DNA from: CAZKEW01 sp964580435
Lineage (GTDB): Bacteria; Acidobacteriota; Aminicenantia; Aminicenantales; UBA8522
Length of the DNA: 9,931 nt
Assembly (NCBI GenBank): GCA_964580435.1
Contig: CAZOKP010000095.1
Location: 1 to 9,931 of the forward strand
Direction: 5' to 3'
Within the stretch, counting starts at the first letter, position 1; each line of letters begins with the position of its first letter. A model generated the notes under the pieces. The model was not told the DNA's origin and did no database searches. It worked only from the letters and a program-made list of their open reading frames with translations. Both the position numbers and the translations under genes were made by a program. Positions 1 through 6,322 of the stretch are shown here, piece by piece.

Positions 1-148
1 TCGCCGCATATCCTGAAGGTGAACCCATTTCGTGAGAGAGCGGACCGCTGGCACGGCGGGAGGAAGGTGCGGGCTGTTGTCAGCAAAAGGGGGGTTGATG
101 ATGGGAACCAAAAAGGTGGGGGCTTTCTCCAGCCCGCGCAAGAAAGCC
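1..148 (-). ncRNA. Candidate divergent structured RNA or mRNA leader, partial (runs off left edge)
   Basis: Seen: a good minus-strand promoter (-10 at 155-160, -35 at 177-182) predicts a transcript starting at base 148. That base is the first of a hairpin with a perfect 8-bp stem (GGCTTTCT / AGAAAGCC, 141-148 with 121-128, 12-nt loop). Further downstream a second weaker stem can form between about 88-94 and 48-54 (GCTGACA with TGCCAGC, one mismatch). The minus strand is also open in one reading frame from about 160 to base 1, but it has no ribosome-binding site and no recognisable domain, so I prefer a structured RNA or a long leader. A string near the left edge (TTCACCTT) recalls the 3' half of 6S RNA, but this is far too little for an identification. 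Confidence 0.33.
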
Positions 149-154
149 AAAACT

Positions 155-182
155 ATTATAACATGAAAAAGGCAAATGTAAA
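155..182 (-). promoter_or_regulatory. Sigma70-type promoter, divergent (minus strand)
   Basis: On the minus strand, -35 TTTACA (177-182) and a perfect -10 TATAAT (155-160) are separated by 16 bases. The predicted transcript start is at about 148. This is one of the best sigma70-like matches in the window, and it points away from the DUF3467 gene. Confidence 0.55.
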
Positions 183-187
183 GACTT

Positions 188-237
188 CTTTTAAAATTTT
201 TTTTAAAGTTGAAATTTCCCCGCCGTTCGAGGAAAAT
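188..237 (+). promoter_or_regulatory. Possible promoter for the DUF3467 gene with AT-rich UP-like element
   Basis: A candidate -35 TTGAAA (209-214) lies 17 bases before a weak -10 GAAAAT (232-237). It is preceded by an almost pure A/T stretch (188-207), as expected of an UP element. The predicted start near 244 leaves a short leader carrying the ribosome-binding site. The -10 is poor, so this is tentative. The same AT tract could also serve the divergent promoter. Confidence 0.35.
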
Positions 238-265
238 AAAAACCGGTTTTCGCTGGAGGAATAAA

Positions 266-547
266 ATGGAAGAAAAGAAAATGGACATAAAAGTAGACGA
301 ACACACCGCTTTGGGGCACTACTCGAACCTGGCGGCAATCCGTCACACCAAAGAGGAATTTATCTTTGATTTCGCCTTCATTTTTCCTGACGGCCCGATG
401 GGCAAGCTCGTCTCCCGGACGATCCTGAGCCCTGCCCATGCCAAGAGATTCATGCAGGCGCTTGAAGCCAACATCAAGAGGTATGAAGAGAATTTCGGCC
501 CGATCGTCCCCGCCGAAGTCCCGCCTTCGGTCGGGTTTGTCCATTAA
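266..547 (+). CDS. DUF3467 family protein
   Basis: Encodes a 93-aa soluble protein of the DUF3467 type, whose function is unknown. The start at 266 is chosen over an upstream in-frame ATG at 209 because GGAGGA (255-260) sits 5 bases before it and the conserved region starts just after it. Visible family features are a central 'YSNLAAIRHTKEEFIFDF' strand segment (residues 19-36), an 'SRTILSPAHAKRFMQAL' segment (50-66) and an ending around 'YEENFGPI' (73-80). There is no signal peptide or membrane segment, so it is cytoplasmic. The SCP2-like gene follows 29 bases later with its own strong ribosome-binding site, so the two are probably co-transcribed. The family call is confident. No biochemical role can be deduced from the sequence. 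Confidence 0.85.
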   Translation: MEEKKMDIKVDEHTALGHYSNLAAIRHTKEEFIFDFAFIFPDGPMGKLVSRTILSPAHAKRFMQALEANIKRYEENFGPIVPAEVPPSVGFVH

Positions 548-576
548 GTCCGGGATGAATTCTAAGGAGGAAAGGG

Positions 577-1005
577 ATGCCCTATTTCAAAAATCAAGAC
601 GAGGTCTATGATATTCAGCGCGCCTTTTTTGACCGCGTCGCCCGAGACCAGGTGATCGGTCCGCAGCTTCAAAAGTCGGAGCTCGTCATTCGCTTCCAGG
701 TCCATGACCCCGAGAGTGTTGTCACGATCAACTGCCGCGATATCCCTGGAGGCGGGAAATACTTTGCCACGGTTTTCGGTGAAAGCGACCTGAGGCCCGA
801 CATCACTTTGCTGAGCTCGGCAGATGTCCATCATGAGTTCTGGCTGGGCAAGGTGAACATCGTTACGGCTCTCCTGGGCGGAAAAATGCGGGCCGAAGGA
901 GATGTCAGCCAGGCCGTGAAATTCATGCCGGTCCTCAAGCCGATCATCGAGATTTATCCGCAGGTTCTGAAAGACCTCGGCCGGTCGGACCTGATCGCAA
1001 AATAA
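577..1005 (+). CDS. SCP2 sterol-binding-domain-like protein
   Basis: A 142-aa cytoplasmic protein resembling bacterial SCP2 (sterol carrier protein 2) domain proteins. These form a small alpha/beta fold with a hydrophobic tunnel that binds lipids or acyl chains. Seen: an N-terminal helix (residues about 7-25), alternating beta segments including 'LVIRFQVHDP', 'SVVTINC' and 'PDITLLSSADVHHEFWLGKVN', and a C-terminal 'GGKMRAEGDVSQAVKFMPVLKPI' region. The pattern 'D..l......f..l..G......a...G.l...Gd......l.p' is typical of the family. The length matches a single stand-alone domain. AAGGAGG at 564-570 precedes the ATG by 6 bases. It lies between the DUF3467 gene and a FadL-type transporter gene. 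The ligand is unknown, and a lipid is only inferred from the family and the neighbour. Confidence 0.75.
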   Translation: MPYFKNQDEVYDIQRAFFDRVARDQVIGPQLQKSELVIRFQVHDPESVVTINCRDIPGGGKYFATVFGESDLRPDITLLSSADVHHEFWLGKVNIVTALLGGKMRAEGDVSQAVKFMPVLKPIIEIYPQVLKDLGRSDLIAK

Positions 1006-1028
1006 GGGGAGAAGAAGAAAAAATATCC

Positions 1029-1057
1029 TTGACAGAAGCCCCGTTTTTATATAAATA
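1029..1057 (+). promoter_or_regulatory. Sigma70-type promoter upstream of the FadL-type gene
   Basis: A perfect -35 TTGACA (1029-1034) is followed by overlapping -10 candidates: TATAAA (1050-1055, 15-base spacer) or TAAATA (1052-1057, 17-base spacer). The predicted start near 1062-1064 gives a leader of about 55 bases. It lies 24 bases after the SCP2-like stop codon. The FadL gene therefore probably has its own promoter, although read-through from upstream is possible because I see no terminator between them. Confidence 0.55.
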
Positions 1058-1117
1058 CTTGGACAAGATTGTAAAATCGAATTCAGGGAAAGGAAAAAAA
1101 CTTCCAAGGAGGTTGGA

Positions 1118-2392
1118 GTGAAAAAGATCCTGACCGTCGTATTGTTTGGGTTGATCGTTCTCGCACAGGCGAACCTCGGCCACGGCGCCGGCTTCCTCAT
1201 CTATGAACATGGAGCCGCGGCCATGGCCATGGCGGGCGCATTCGTCTCAGTGGCCGACAACCCTTCCGCGATCTGGCATAACCCGGCCGGCATTGCGTTT
1301 CTCAAGGGGACGCAATTCTCTTTGGGGACCACTTTGATCTGGTCGAAGGCGAGTCTCAATCTCCCGAACTGGCCGGATCCTTCCCAAAGAAATTGGAACC
1401 AGGTTGAGCAGATGTTTTATCCCTCGAATTTTTATTTCACTCAAAGCCTGAGCAACAGAGTCACGCTGGGATTCGGGTTCTTTTCGCCTTTCGGACTCGG
1501 GGCCGAATGGGCGGCGGACAATCCTCTGCGCTACCTTGGCTATAAAGACGATATGAAGACGTTTTTCTTTAACCCCACCGTCGCTTTTAAGCTCAGCGAT
1601 CAATTTTCTTTCGGCGTGGGCTTTTCCTACATCTACTCGACCGTGCTGTTCAAGCTCGTGGAGATCGCCGACCTGACGGACTATCAGGCTGGACTTTGGG
1701 ATGTCCCGGCGAGCTTGGAAGGAAACGGGGACAGCTTCAACATCAACGCAGGGATGCTCTTCAAGGGGAAAGATGTCAACCTTGGGATCAGCTTCAGGAG
1801 CGGGTTCAATATCAAGTATTCAGGCGACCTCACCTTGACGACATCCGTCCTCCCTCCCCCCTTCAACGCCCTCTTCCCGACCACAGCCAAAGGCGAGACG
1901 ACGTTCAAGTTCCCCGGCATTCTCAGTTTCGGGTTCTCTATTAATGTCACTAAAAAATTCCTCTTGAGCGCCGATGCCAATTACGTCCTCTGGAGCCGGT
2001 TTGATAATTATGTTGTCACGTTCGATGACCCCATGCTGGCGGATCTGGAAACTGCAGAAAACTTTAAGGATGCCTGGACGTTCCGCGGCGGGCTCCAGTA
2101 CAAAGCCACCGAAAAGTTGGCCCTGAGAGGCGGGTTCTTGTATGACCTGACTCCTCAACCCGCTGATACAATGGACCCATTGCTTCCTGATGCCAATCGC
2201 TTCGCCTTCACGGTTGGGTTCGGCTATACCATGGGCAAGTTTGTCCTTGACGTGACCTACCACCACGAAGTCTTTTCCGACAGGAAAGCCCCCAATCGAT
2301 ATATCTATCAGTTCGCCCAGATTAACTTGGGCGAGGGCACATATAAAACAACTGCTGACCTGCTCGGGATCAGCTTGAGCTTTGTGTTCTAA
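1118..2392 (+). CDS. FadL/OmpP1/TodX family outer-membrane transporter
   Basis: A 424-aa beta-barrel of the FadL family, which lets long-chain fatty acids, aromatic hydrocarbons or other hydrophobic molecules cross the outer membrane by lateral diffusion. Seen: a signal peptide (residues 1 to about 23, lysine-lysine then a hydrophobic core), followed by the family's N-terminal hatch region 'GFLIYEHGAAAMAMAGAF' and the conserved NPAG motif (residues 55-58). Many alternating amphipathic strands follow, and the protein ends in a terminal phenylalanine ('SLSFVF') as expected for BAM-dependent barrels. The length is normal for the family. The start is GTG at 1118, supported by AAGGAGG at 1106-1112 and by the signal peptide. 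It has its own promoter and is followed 24 bases later by the 65-aa protein gene. The substrate cannot be read from the sequence; the nearby SCP2-like gene fits a hydrophobic ligand. Confidence 0.9.
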   Translation: MKKILTVVLFGLIVLAQANLGHGAGFLIYEHGAAAMAMAGAFVSVADNPSAIWHNPAGIAFLKGTQFSLGTTLIWSKASLNLPNWPDPSQRNWNQVEQMFYPSNFYFTQSLSNRVTLGFGFFSPFGLGAEWAADNPLRYLGYKDDMKTFFFNPTVAFKLSDQFSFGVGFSYIYSTVLFKLVEIADLTDYQAGLWDVPASLEGNGDSFNINAGMLFKGKDVNLGISFRSGFNIKYSGDLTLTTSVLPPPFNALFPTTAKGETTFKFPGILSFGFSINVTKKFLLSADANYVLWSRFDNYVVTFDDPMLADLETAENFKDAWTFRGGLQYKATEKLALRGGFLYDLTPQPADTMDPLLPDANRFAFTVGFGYTMGKFVLDVTYHHEVFSDRKAPNRYIYQFAQINLGEGTYKTTADLLGISLSFVF

Positions 2393-2416
2393 AGAACTCA
2401 AATTGGAGGTATCAAT

Positions 2417-2614
2417 ATGGCCTATGAATTCACAAACAAAAAAGGGGTGAAATACTTTCTGCACTCGAAAAACGTCACCCTGAAAGGCGGCCGGAAACAG
2501 GTCATTTACTTTTTTGCTCGTGACATCAGACCCGGCAGCCTGGATGCCGTTCCGACTGGCTACAAAGTCATCGAGACGGCCAAGACGGGAATGCCCATCC
2601 TGAAGAAAGCCTGA
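2417..2614 (+). CDS. Small conserved hypothetical protein (65 aa)
   Basis: A 65-aa basic protein without signal peptide or membrane segment. It resembles a small uncharacterised bacterial family that I recognise by its pattern: an N-terminal 'MAYEF..KKGVKYFLH', a middle 'TLKGGRKQVIYFFARDIRP' and a C-terminal 'P.GYKVIETAKTGMPILKK'. The conserved Gly-Gly-Arg and the aromatic strand suggest a compact beta-rich fold. GGAGG (2405-2409) precedes the ATG at 2417 by 7 bases. It lies 24 bases after the FadL-type gene and before a terminator, so it is likely the last gene of that transcript. No catalytic motif is visible and I assign no function. Confidence 0.75.
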   Translation: MAYEFTNKKGVKYFLHSKNVTLKGGRKQVIYFFARDIRPGSLDAVPTGYKVIETAKTGMPILKKA

Positions 2615-2652
2615 GCTGATTTCTCCAGGATAAAGACGCAAAGGCTTGGACA

Positions 2653-2691
2653 GGCGCGCTCTCTCTCAAGGGGGAGAGGAGTGCCGTTTTT
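2653..2691 (+). terminator. Rho-independent terminator after the FadL / 65-aa gene unit
   Basis: A GC-rich imperfect hairpin pairs 2653-2667 with 2672-2685. The GGC/GCC base and the CTCTCTC/GAGAG core pair across small bulges, with a 4-nt AAGG loop. A run of five T (2687-2691) follows. This overlaps a GTG at 2681 that is in frame with the next gene, an argument against an early start for that gene. Confidence 0.6.
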
Positions 2692-2728
2692 AAAACAGAA
2701 ACGGACTCGTTTATTTCTTCAAGAACTC

Positions 2729-2758
2729 GGGACGGTCCTGAGTGAGGACCGTCCCTTT
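2729..2758 (+). terminator. Perfect 11-bp hairpin, terminator-like or REP-like palindrome
   Basis: GGGACGGTCCT (2729-2739) pairs perfectly with AGGACCGTCCC (2745-2755) around a 5-nt loop (GAGTG), followed by a weak T-rich tail (TTTCATTTCATT). It can act as a second, bidirectional terminator insulating the sugar operon. Its perfect stem and short T run also fit an extragenic repetitive palindrome. Copy number elsewhere in the genome would decide. Confidence 0.6.
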
Positions 2759-2765
2759 CATTTCA

Positions 2766-2794
2766 TTGACCGATCTTTTTCTTCCCTGTATACT
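2766..2794 (+). promoter_or_regulatory. Near-consensus sigma70 promoter of the sugar ABC operon
   Basis: -35 TTGACC (2766-2771) and -10 TATACT (2789-2794) match five of six consensus bases each, with the optimal 17-base spacer. Seven bases past the -10 places the transcript start at 2801, the A of the first ATG of the binding-protein gene. Confidence 0.7.
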
Positions 2795-2800
2795 CTGCGC

Positions 2801-3799
2801 ATGAAGGCGCGGTTCGCATTCATTTTTTGCCTTCTTGCCCTCTTGTCGCTTGGCCCAGCTTGTGCAAGAAAAGACAGGAGGGGAACCGCTCAAAAAAAGC
2901 CGGGCAAGCTCGAAATCGCCGTTATTCCCAAAGGGACAACGCACGAATTCTGGAAATCCATTCACCTGGGTGCTGCCATGGCCGCGGACGAATTTGGAGT
3001 TGAAGTCATCTGGAAAGGACCGCAGAAAGAAGACGACAGGGCCCAGCAGATCACCGTCGTTGAAGACTTTATCAGCCGGGGCGTGGACGGGATTGTCTTG
3101 GCGCCTCTGGATGAACGTGCTCTGGTCCGTCCGGTCCGGGACGCAGTCCGGGAAAATATTCCCGTGGTGATCATAGACTCAGGACTCCAAGGGAGCGACT
3201 ATATCAGCTATGTGGCCACAGACAATTATAAAGGCGGGGTTCTTGGGGCAAGAAAGTTGGCCGAGCTCCTCCAGGGCCGGGGGAAAATTTTTCTCATCCG
3301 TTATCAGGAGGGCTCGGCGAGCACCACCGAAAGGGAGCAGGGATTCCTGGATACAATCACAGCGGAAGCTCCCGCCATTTCCATCCTTGTCCAGGACCAA
3401 TATGCCGGCTCCACGACCGAAAGCGCTTATCAGCTAGCGGAAAACCTGCTCAGCCGTTTTCCCGATGTGGATGGCATTTTTTGCCCGAATGAGTCCAGCA
3501 CGTTTGGGACCCTCCGGGCCCTCCAGGAGGGCGGGCTGGCGGGGAAGGTCATTTTTATCGGGTTCGACAGCTCGCCCAAGCTTGTCCAAGGATTGAGGGA
3601 TGGACACATCCACGGGCTGATCCATCAGAATCCGGTCAAAATGGGTTATCTCGGAGTGAAGCAGATGGTCCTTCATCTCCGGGGTCAGGCCGTCGAGAAA
3701 CGAGTCGATACCGGCGTCTATCTCGTCACCAGGGAAAATATCGATGACCCGGAGATCAAGTCTCTTCTTTCTCCCGACTTTTCCAAGCTGTTCGATTAA
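2801..3799 (+). CDS. RbsB-like sugar ABC transporter substrate-binding (lipo)protein
   Basis: A 332-aa periplasmic binding protein of the ribose/galactose type (Peripla_BP_4 fold), which captures a sugar and delivers it to the permease. Seen: a signal peptide (residues 1-20) with Cys21 as probable lipidation site, although the preceding 'GPA' is not a canonical lipobox. The first lobe starts 'LEIAVIPKGTTHEFW' (38-51). A 'GVDGIVLAP' segment (94-102), 'PVVIIDSG' (121-128), 'EGSASTTERE' (170-179) with a likely ligand-contacting Arg178, 'GFDSS' (254-258) and 'HQNPVKMG' (275-282) follow in family order. I prefer ATG 2801 over the longer in-frame start at GTG 2681. The signal peptide begins there, and a terminator, a hairpin and a promoter occupy the upstream stretch. 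No ribosome-binding site precedes it, so translation may be leaderless. It is the first gene of the operon and its stop overlaps the ATPase start (TAATG). The ligand is unknown. Confidence 0.88.
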   Translation: MKARFAFIFCLLALLSLGPACARKDRRGTAQKKPGKLEIAVIPKGTTHEFWKSIHLGAAMAADEFGVEVIWKGPQKEDDRAQQITVVEDFISRGVDGIVLAPLDERALVRPVRDAVRENIPVVIIDSGLQGSDYISYVATDNYKGGVLGARKLAELLQGRGKIFLIRYQEGSASTTEREQGFLDTITAEAPAISILVQDQYAGSTTESAYQLAENLLSRFPDVDGIFCPNESSTFGTLRALQEGGLAGKVIFIGFDSSPKLVQGLRDGHIHGLIHQNPVKMGYLGVKQMVLHLRGQAVEKRVDTGVYLVTRENIDDPEIKSLLSPDFSKLFD

Positions 3800-5319
3800 T
3801 GGGACAAAACCAGCCATTGCCCCTCCTCTTCATGAAGAACATCACCAAACATTTTGGCGCCACGTGTGCCCTGGATGACGTTGACTTCGAACTCGAAAAG
3901 GGCGAAGTACACGCCTTGCTTGGAGAGAACGGAGCCGGCAAGAGCACTTTGATTAAGATCCTCAGCGGAGCCATCCGGCCCGACAAAGGCGCGATGTCTC
4001 TTGAGGGAGTCGCCTATTCGCCGTCGAGCCCCTTGGAAAGCCGGAGAAGCGGTGTCTCGGTCATTTACCAGGAGCTCAACCTGGCCCCTCACCTCACTGT
4101 CGAAGAAAACATCATGCTCGGCCGCGAATGGAGCAGTTGGGGTTTTCTCGAGCGCCAGAAGATGCTGGAAAAGGTGCGGGAAGCCCTTAACCTGGTCCAT
4201 CATCCTGAGATCTCGCTCGATATCCCCGTGAGACAATTGAGCATGGCGGCACGACAAATCGTCGAAATCGCGCGCGCCCTGCTCGAGAAAGCCAGAATTT
4301 TGGTCATGGACGAGCCGACAAGCTCTCTCTCCGGCGAGGACAGCCAGCGCCTCTTCGAGATCATCAGGGGCCTCAAGTCCCAGGGTGTCAGCATCATTTA
4401 TATCAGCCATTTTTTGGAGGAAGTCCAGCAGGTCGCGGACCGCTTCACAGTGCTTCGGGACGGGGCGAAGGTCGGCACGGGGAAGATGGAAGAAACTTCC
4501 CTTGACCAGATCATCCGGACGATGGTCGGCGGGGAGGTGAAGCAGATGTTCCCTCGCATCGAGCATCAAAGTGGGGGGCTGGCTCTCGAAGCGGCGGAGC
4601 TGAAGGGAAAGAAAATGCCGGCGGCACTGAACCTGGGCCTGCGCCGTGGCGAGATCCTCGGCGTGGCCGGGTTGGTGGGCTCCGGGAGAACAGAATTTTT
4701 GCGGACTGTCTTTGGGCTCGACGCTTTGGAGGGCGGGTTTATCAAGATCGGCGCTGACGAAGTGATTGGCGGGGGCATTCGCCAACGGATCAATAAAGGC
4801 GTCGGGTTTCTGAGCGAAGACAGGCAGGGGGAAGGGTTGGCCTTGAGTTTATCTATTGGCGATAACCTCACTTTGAGCCGTTTCTCTCCTTACGTTCGGT
4901 TCGGTTTTCTGAGCGTCAAGAAGCAAAGAAAGGCGGGGTGGGACTGGATGCAGAAGCTCAAGATCAAGGCCCGGAGCCCGAAACAGCCCGTCCTCAGTCT
5001 TTCCGGGGGGAATCAGCAGAAGGTTGCTTTGGCCCGCCTCCTTCATCAGAAAGCGGACATCTTTCTCTTGGACGAACCGACCCGGGGGATCGATATCGTC
5101 AGCAAGTCGCAGTTCTATGAATGGATGGGCGAGCTGGCCGCTCAAGGGAAGGCCATCCTGTTTGTCAGTTCCTATTTTCCTGAACTCTTGGGAGTCTGTG
5201 ATAGGATTGCCGTCTTCTATCGCGGCCTGCTTGTCGATGTCCGGCCGTCCGCTCTCTGGAGTGACGAAAGCCTCCTGGCTGCGGCAACGACAGGACGTGC
5301 GTCGGGAGTTTCAGCATAG
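3799..5319 (+). CDS. Sugar ABC transporter ATPase, RbsA/MglA/XylG type (two fused NBDs)
   Basis: A 506-aa cytoplasmic ATPase energising monosaccharide import, at the usual length for this class. NBD1 has Walker A GENGAGKST (42-50), Q-loop Gln91, signature 'LSMAARQ' (147-153), Walker B 'ILVMDEPT' with Glu172, and switch His204. NBD2 has a degenerate Walker A 'GLVGSGRTE' (291-299, no lysine), an intact signature 'LSGGNQQ' (401-407), Walker B 'IFLLDEPTRGID' with Glu426, and no switch histidine ('VSSYFPEL'). The asymmetry, with one degenerate site, is normal for RbsA-like proteins. The start at 3799 overlaps the previous stop by one base, implying translational coupling. An internal ATG at 3832 (Met12) is an alternative start just before the conserved region. 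The permease gene follows after 10 bases. Confidence 0.93.
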   Translation: MGQNQPLPLLFMKNITKHFGATCALDDVDFELEKGEVHALLGENGAGKSTLIKILSGAIRPDKGAMSLEGVAYSPSSPLESRRSGVSVIYQELNLAPHLTVEENIMLGREWSSWGFLERQKMLEKVREALNLVHHPEISLDIPVRQLSMAARQIVEIARALLEKARILVMDEPTSSLSGEDSQRLFEIIRGLKSQGVSIIYISHFLEEVQQVADRFTVLRDGAKVGTGKMEETSLDQIIRTMVGGEVKQMFPRIEHQSGGLALEAAELKGKKMPAALNLGLRRGEILGVAGLVGSGRTEFLRTVFGLDALEGGFIKIGADEVIGGGIRQRINKGVGFLSEDRQGEGLALSLSIGDNLTLSRFSPYVRFGFLSVKKQRKAGWDWMQKLKIKARSPKQPVLSLSGGNQQKVALARLLHQKADIFLLDEPTRGIDIVSKSQFYEWMGELAAQGKAILFVSSYFPELLGVCDRIAVFYRGLLVDVRPSALWSDESLLAAATTGRASGVSA

Positions 5320-5329
5320 GGAGACTGCC

Positions 5330-6310
5330 ATGAGAGAAGCCGGGAGCGGCAGAAAACGAATCCGCGTTTTGGTCAATTTCTTGGGTCCTTTTCTGGGACT
5401 CCTGCTCGTCATCCTTATCTTCTCGCTGCTCCCTCAAGTCCAGGATCGTTTCCTTCGGCTCGGAAATCTCAAGAGCGTGGCGACGCAGTCTGTAATCGTC
5501 GCCTTGGGCGCCCTGGGAATGACCTATGTCATCATCAGCGGCGGGATTGACCTCTCGGCCGCCTCCAACATTGCTCTTTCAAGTTGCGTCATCGCCTATG
5601 TCATCAACGCCGGCCTGCCCCCTTGGATTGGCTTGGTGGCGGGGATTCTGACCGGAGGAGTGATCGGCCTGGTCAACGGAGCCCTCATTACATCATTGCG
5701 GCTCGTGCCTTTTATTGTTACGCTGGGCATGCTGGGGATTGCCCGGGGCGCGGCCAAATGGATGGCCGGAAACCAAAAGATCGATGCGCCCATCACCTGG
5801 GTCAATGAACTGATGGCCAGAAGCCCGCAGCCCTCTTGGCTGCTCCTGGCGCCCGGCGTCTGGCTGATGATCTTCTTTGCGGTCGTGATGGCCGTGGTCC
5901 TGCGCTACACTGTTTTCGGAAGACATGTTTTTGCCATCGGCTCAAATGAAGCTACCGCCCGTCTCTGCGGCATCCGGACCAAGAGGACGAAAACCGTTAT
6001 CTATGGTCTGGCCGGTCTTTTTTGCGGGCTGAGCGGCGTCATGGAATTTTCCCGGTTGACGGTAGGCGATCCGACCGTAGCCGTGGGACTGGAGCTCGAT
6101 ATCATCGCCTCTGTGGTCATCGGCGGAGGAAGCCTGAGCGGGGGACAGGGGAGCATCCTGGGCTCGATGATCGGCGTTTTCATCATGGCTTTTCTGCGCA
6201 ACGGCTGTACAATGATGGGCTGGCCGAACTACATCCAGGAGATCATCATTGGTTTTATTATTGTGGTGGCGGTGAGCTTGGACCAGATCCGCTATGGGCG
6301 GGAGCTATAA
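5330..6310 (+). CDS. Sugar ABC transporter permease, RbsC type
   Basis: A 326-aa inner-membrane permease (BPD_transp_2 family) forming the channel for the sugar carried by the RbsB-like protein. Seen: a basic N-terminus, a first membrane helix (about residues 17-34), then multiple hydrophobic helices. Family landmarks are 'YVIISGGIDLS' (66-76), the cytoplasmic coupling loop 'GSNEATARLCGI' (204-215) that contacts the ATPase, and 'GGGSLSGGQGS' (265-275). The length is typical. ATG 5330 is chosen because the reading frame upstream of it overlaps the ATPase gene and is a shadow. A weak GGGAG (5319-5323) lies before the start, so coupling to the ATPase, 10 bases upstream, probably helps. The kinase gene follows after 12 bases. 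A single permease gene implies a homodimer, as in RbsC. Confidence 0.92.
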   Translation: MREAGSGRKRIRVLVNFLGPFLGLLLVILIFSLLPQVQDRFLRLGNLKSVATQSVIVALGALGMTYVIISGGIDLSAASNIALSSCVIAYVINAGLPPWIGLVAGILTGGVIGLVNGALITSLRLVPFIVTLGMLGIARGAAKWMAGNQKIDAPITWVNELMARSPQPSWLLLAPGVWLMIFFAVVMAVVLRYTVFGRHVFAIGSNEATARLCGIRTKRTKTVIYGLAGLFCGLSGVMEFSRLTVGDPTVAVGLELDIIASVVIGGGSLSGGQGSILGSMIGVFIMAFLRNGCTMMGWPNYIQEIIIGFIIVVAVSLDQIRYGREL

Positions 6311-6322
6311 GGAGAGAAACAC

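Noticed and set aside
19..264. Open + strand frame of 81 aa before the DUF3467 gene
   Set aside because: No ribosome-binding site before its ATG and no recognisable domain. It covers the divergent promoter, the hairpin and the AT-rich tract, so chance openness is likelier.
1820..2641. Long minus-strand open frame of 273 aa
   Set aside because: It is the antisense shadow of the FadL-type and 65-aa genes, whose + strand products have clear family features. It lacks a ribosome-binding site and domains.
2681..2800. Longer N-terminus (GTG 2681) for the binding protein
   Set aside because: The extension would run through a terminator, a perfect hairpin and the promoter, and would bury the signal peptide inside the protein.
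4669..4698. Loss of the Walker A lysine in the second NBD of the ATPase
   Set aside because: A degenerate second ATP site with 'GxxGxGRTE' is usual in RbsA/MglA/XylG proteins, so this is not a defect.
3796..4785. Long minus-strand open frame of 329 aa
   Set aside because: Antisense shadow of the RbsA-like ATPase gene, which carries all ABC motifs on the + strand.
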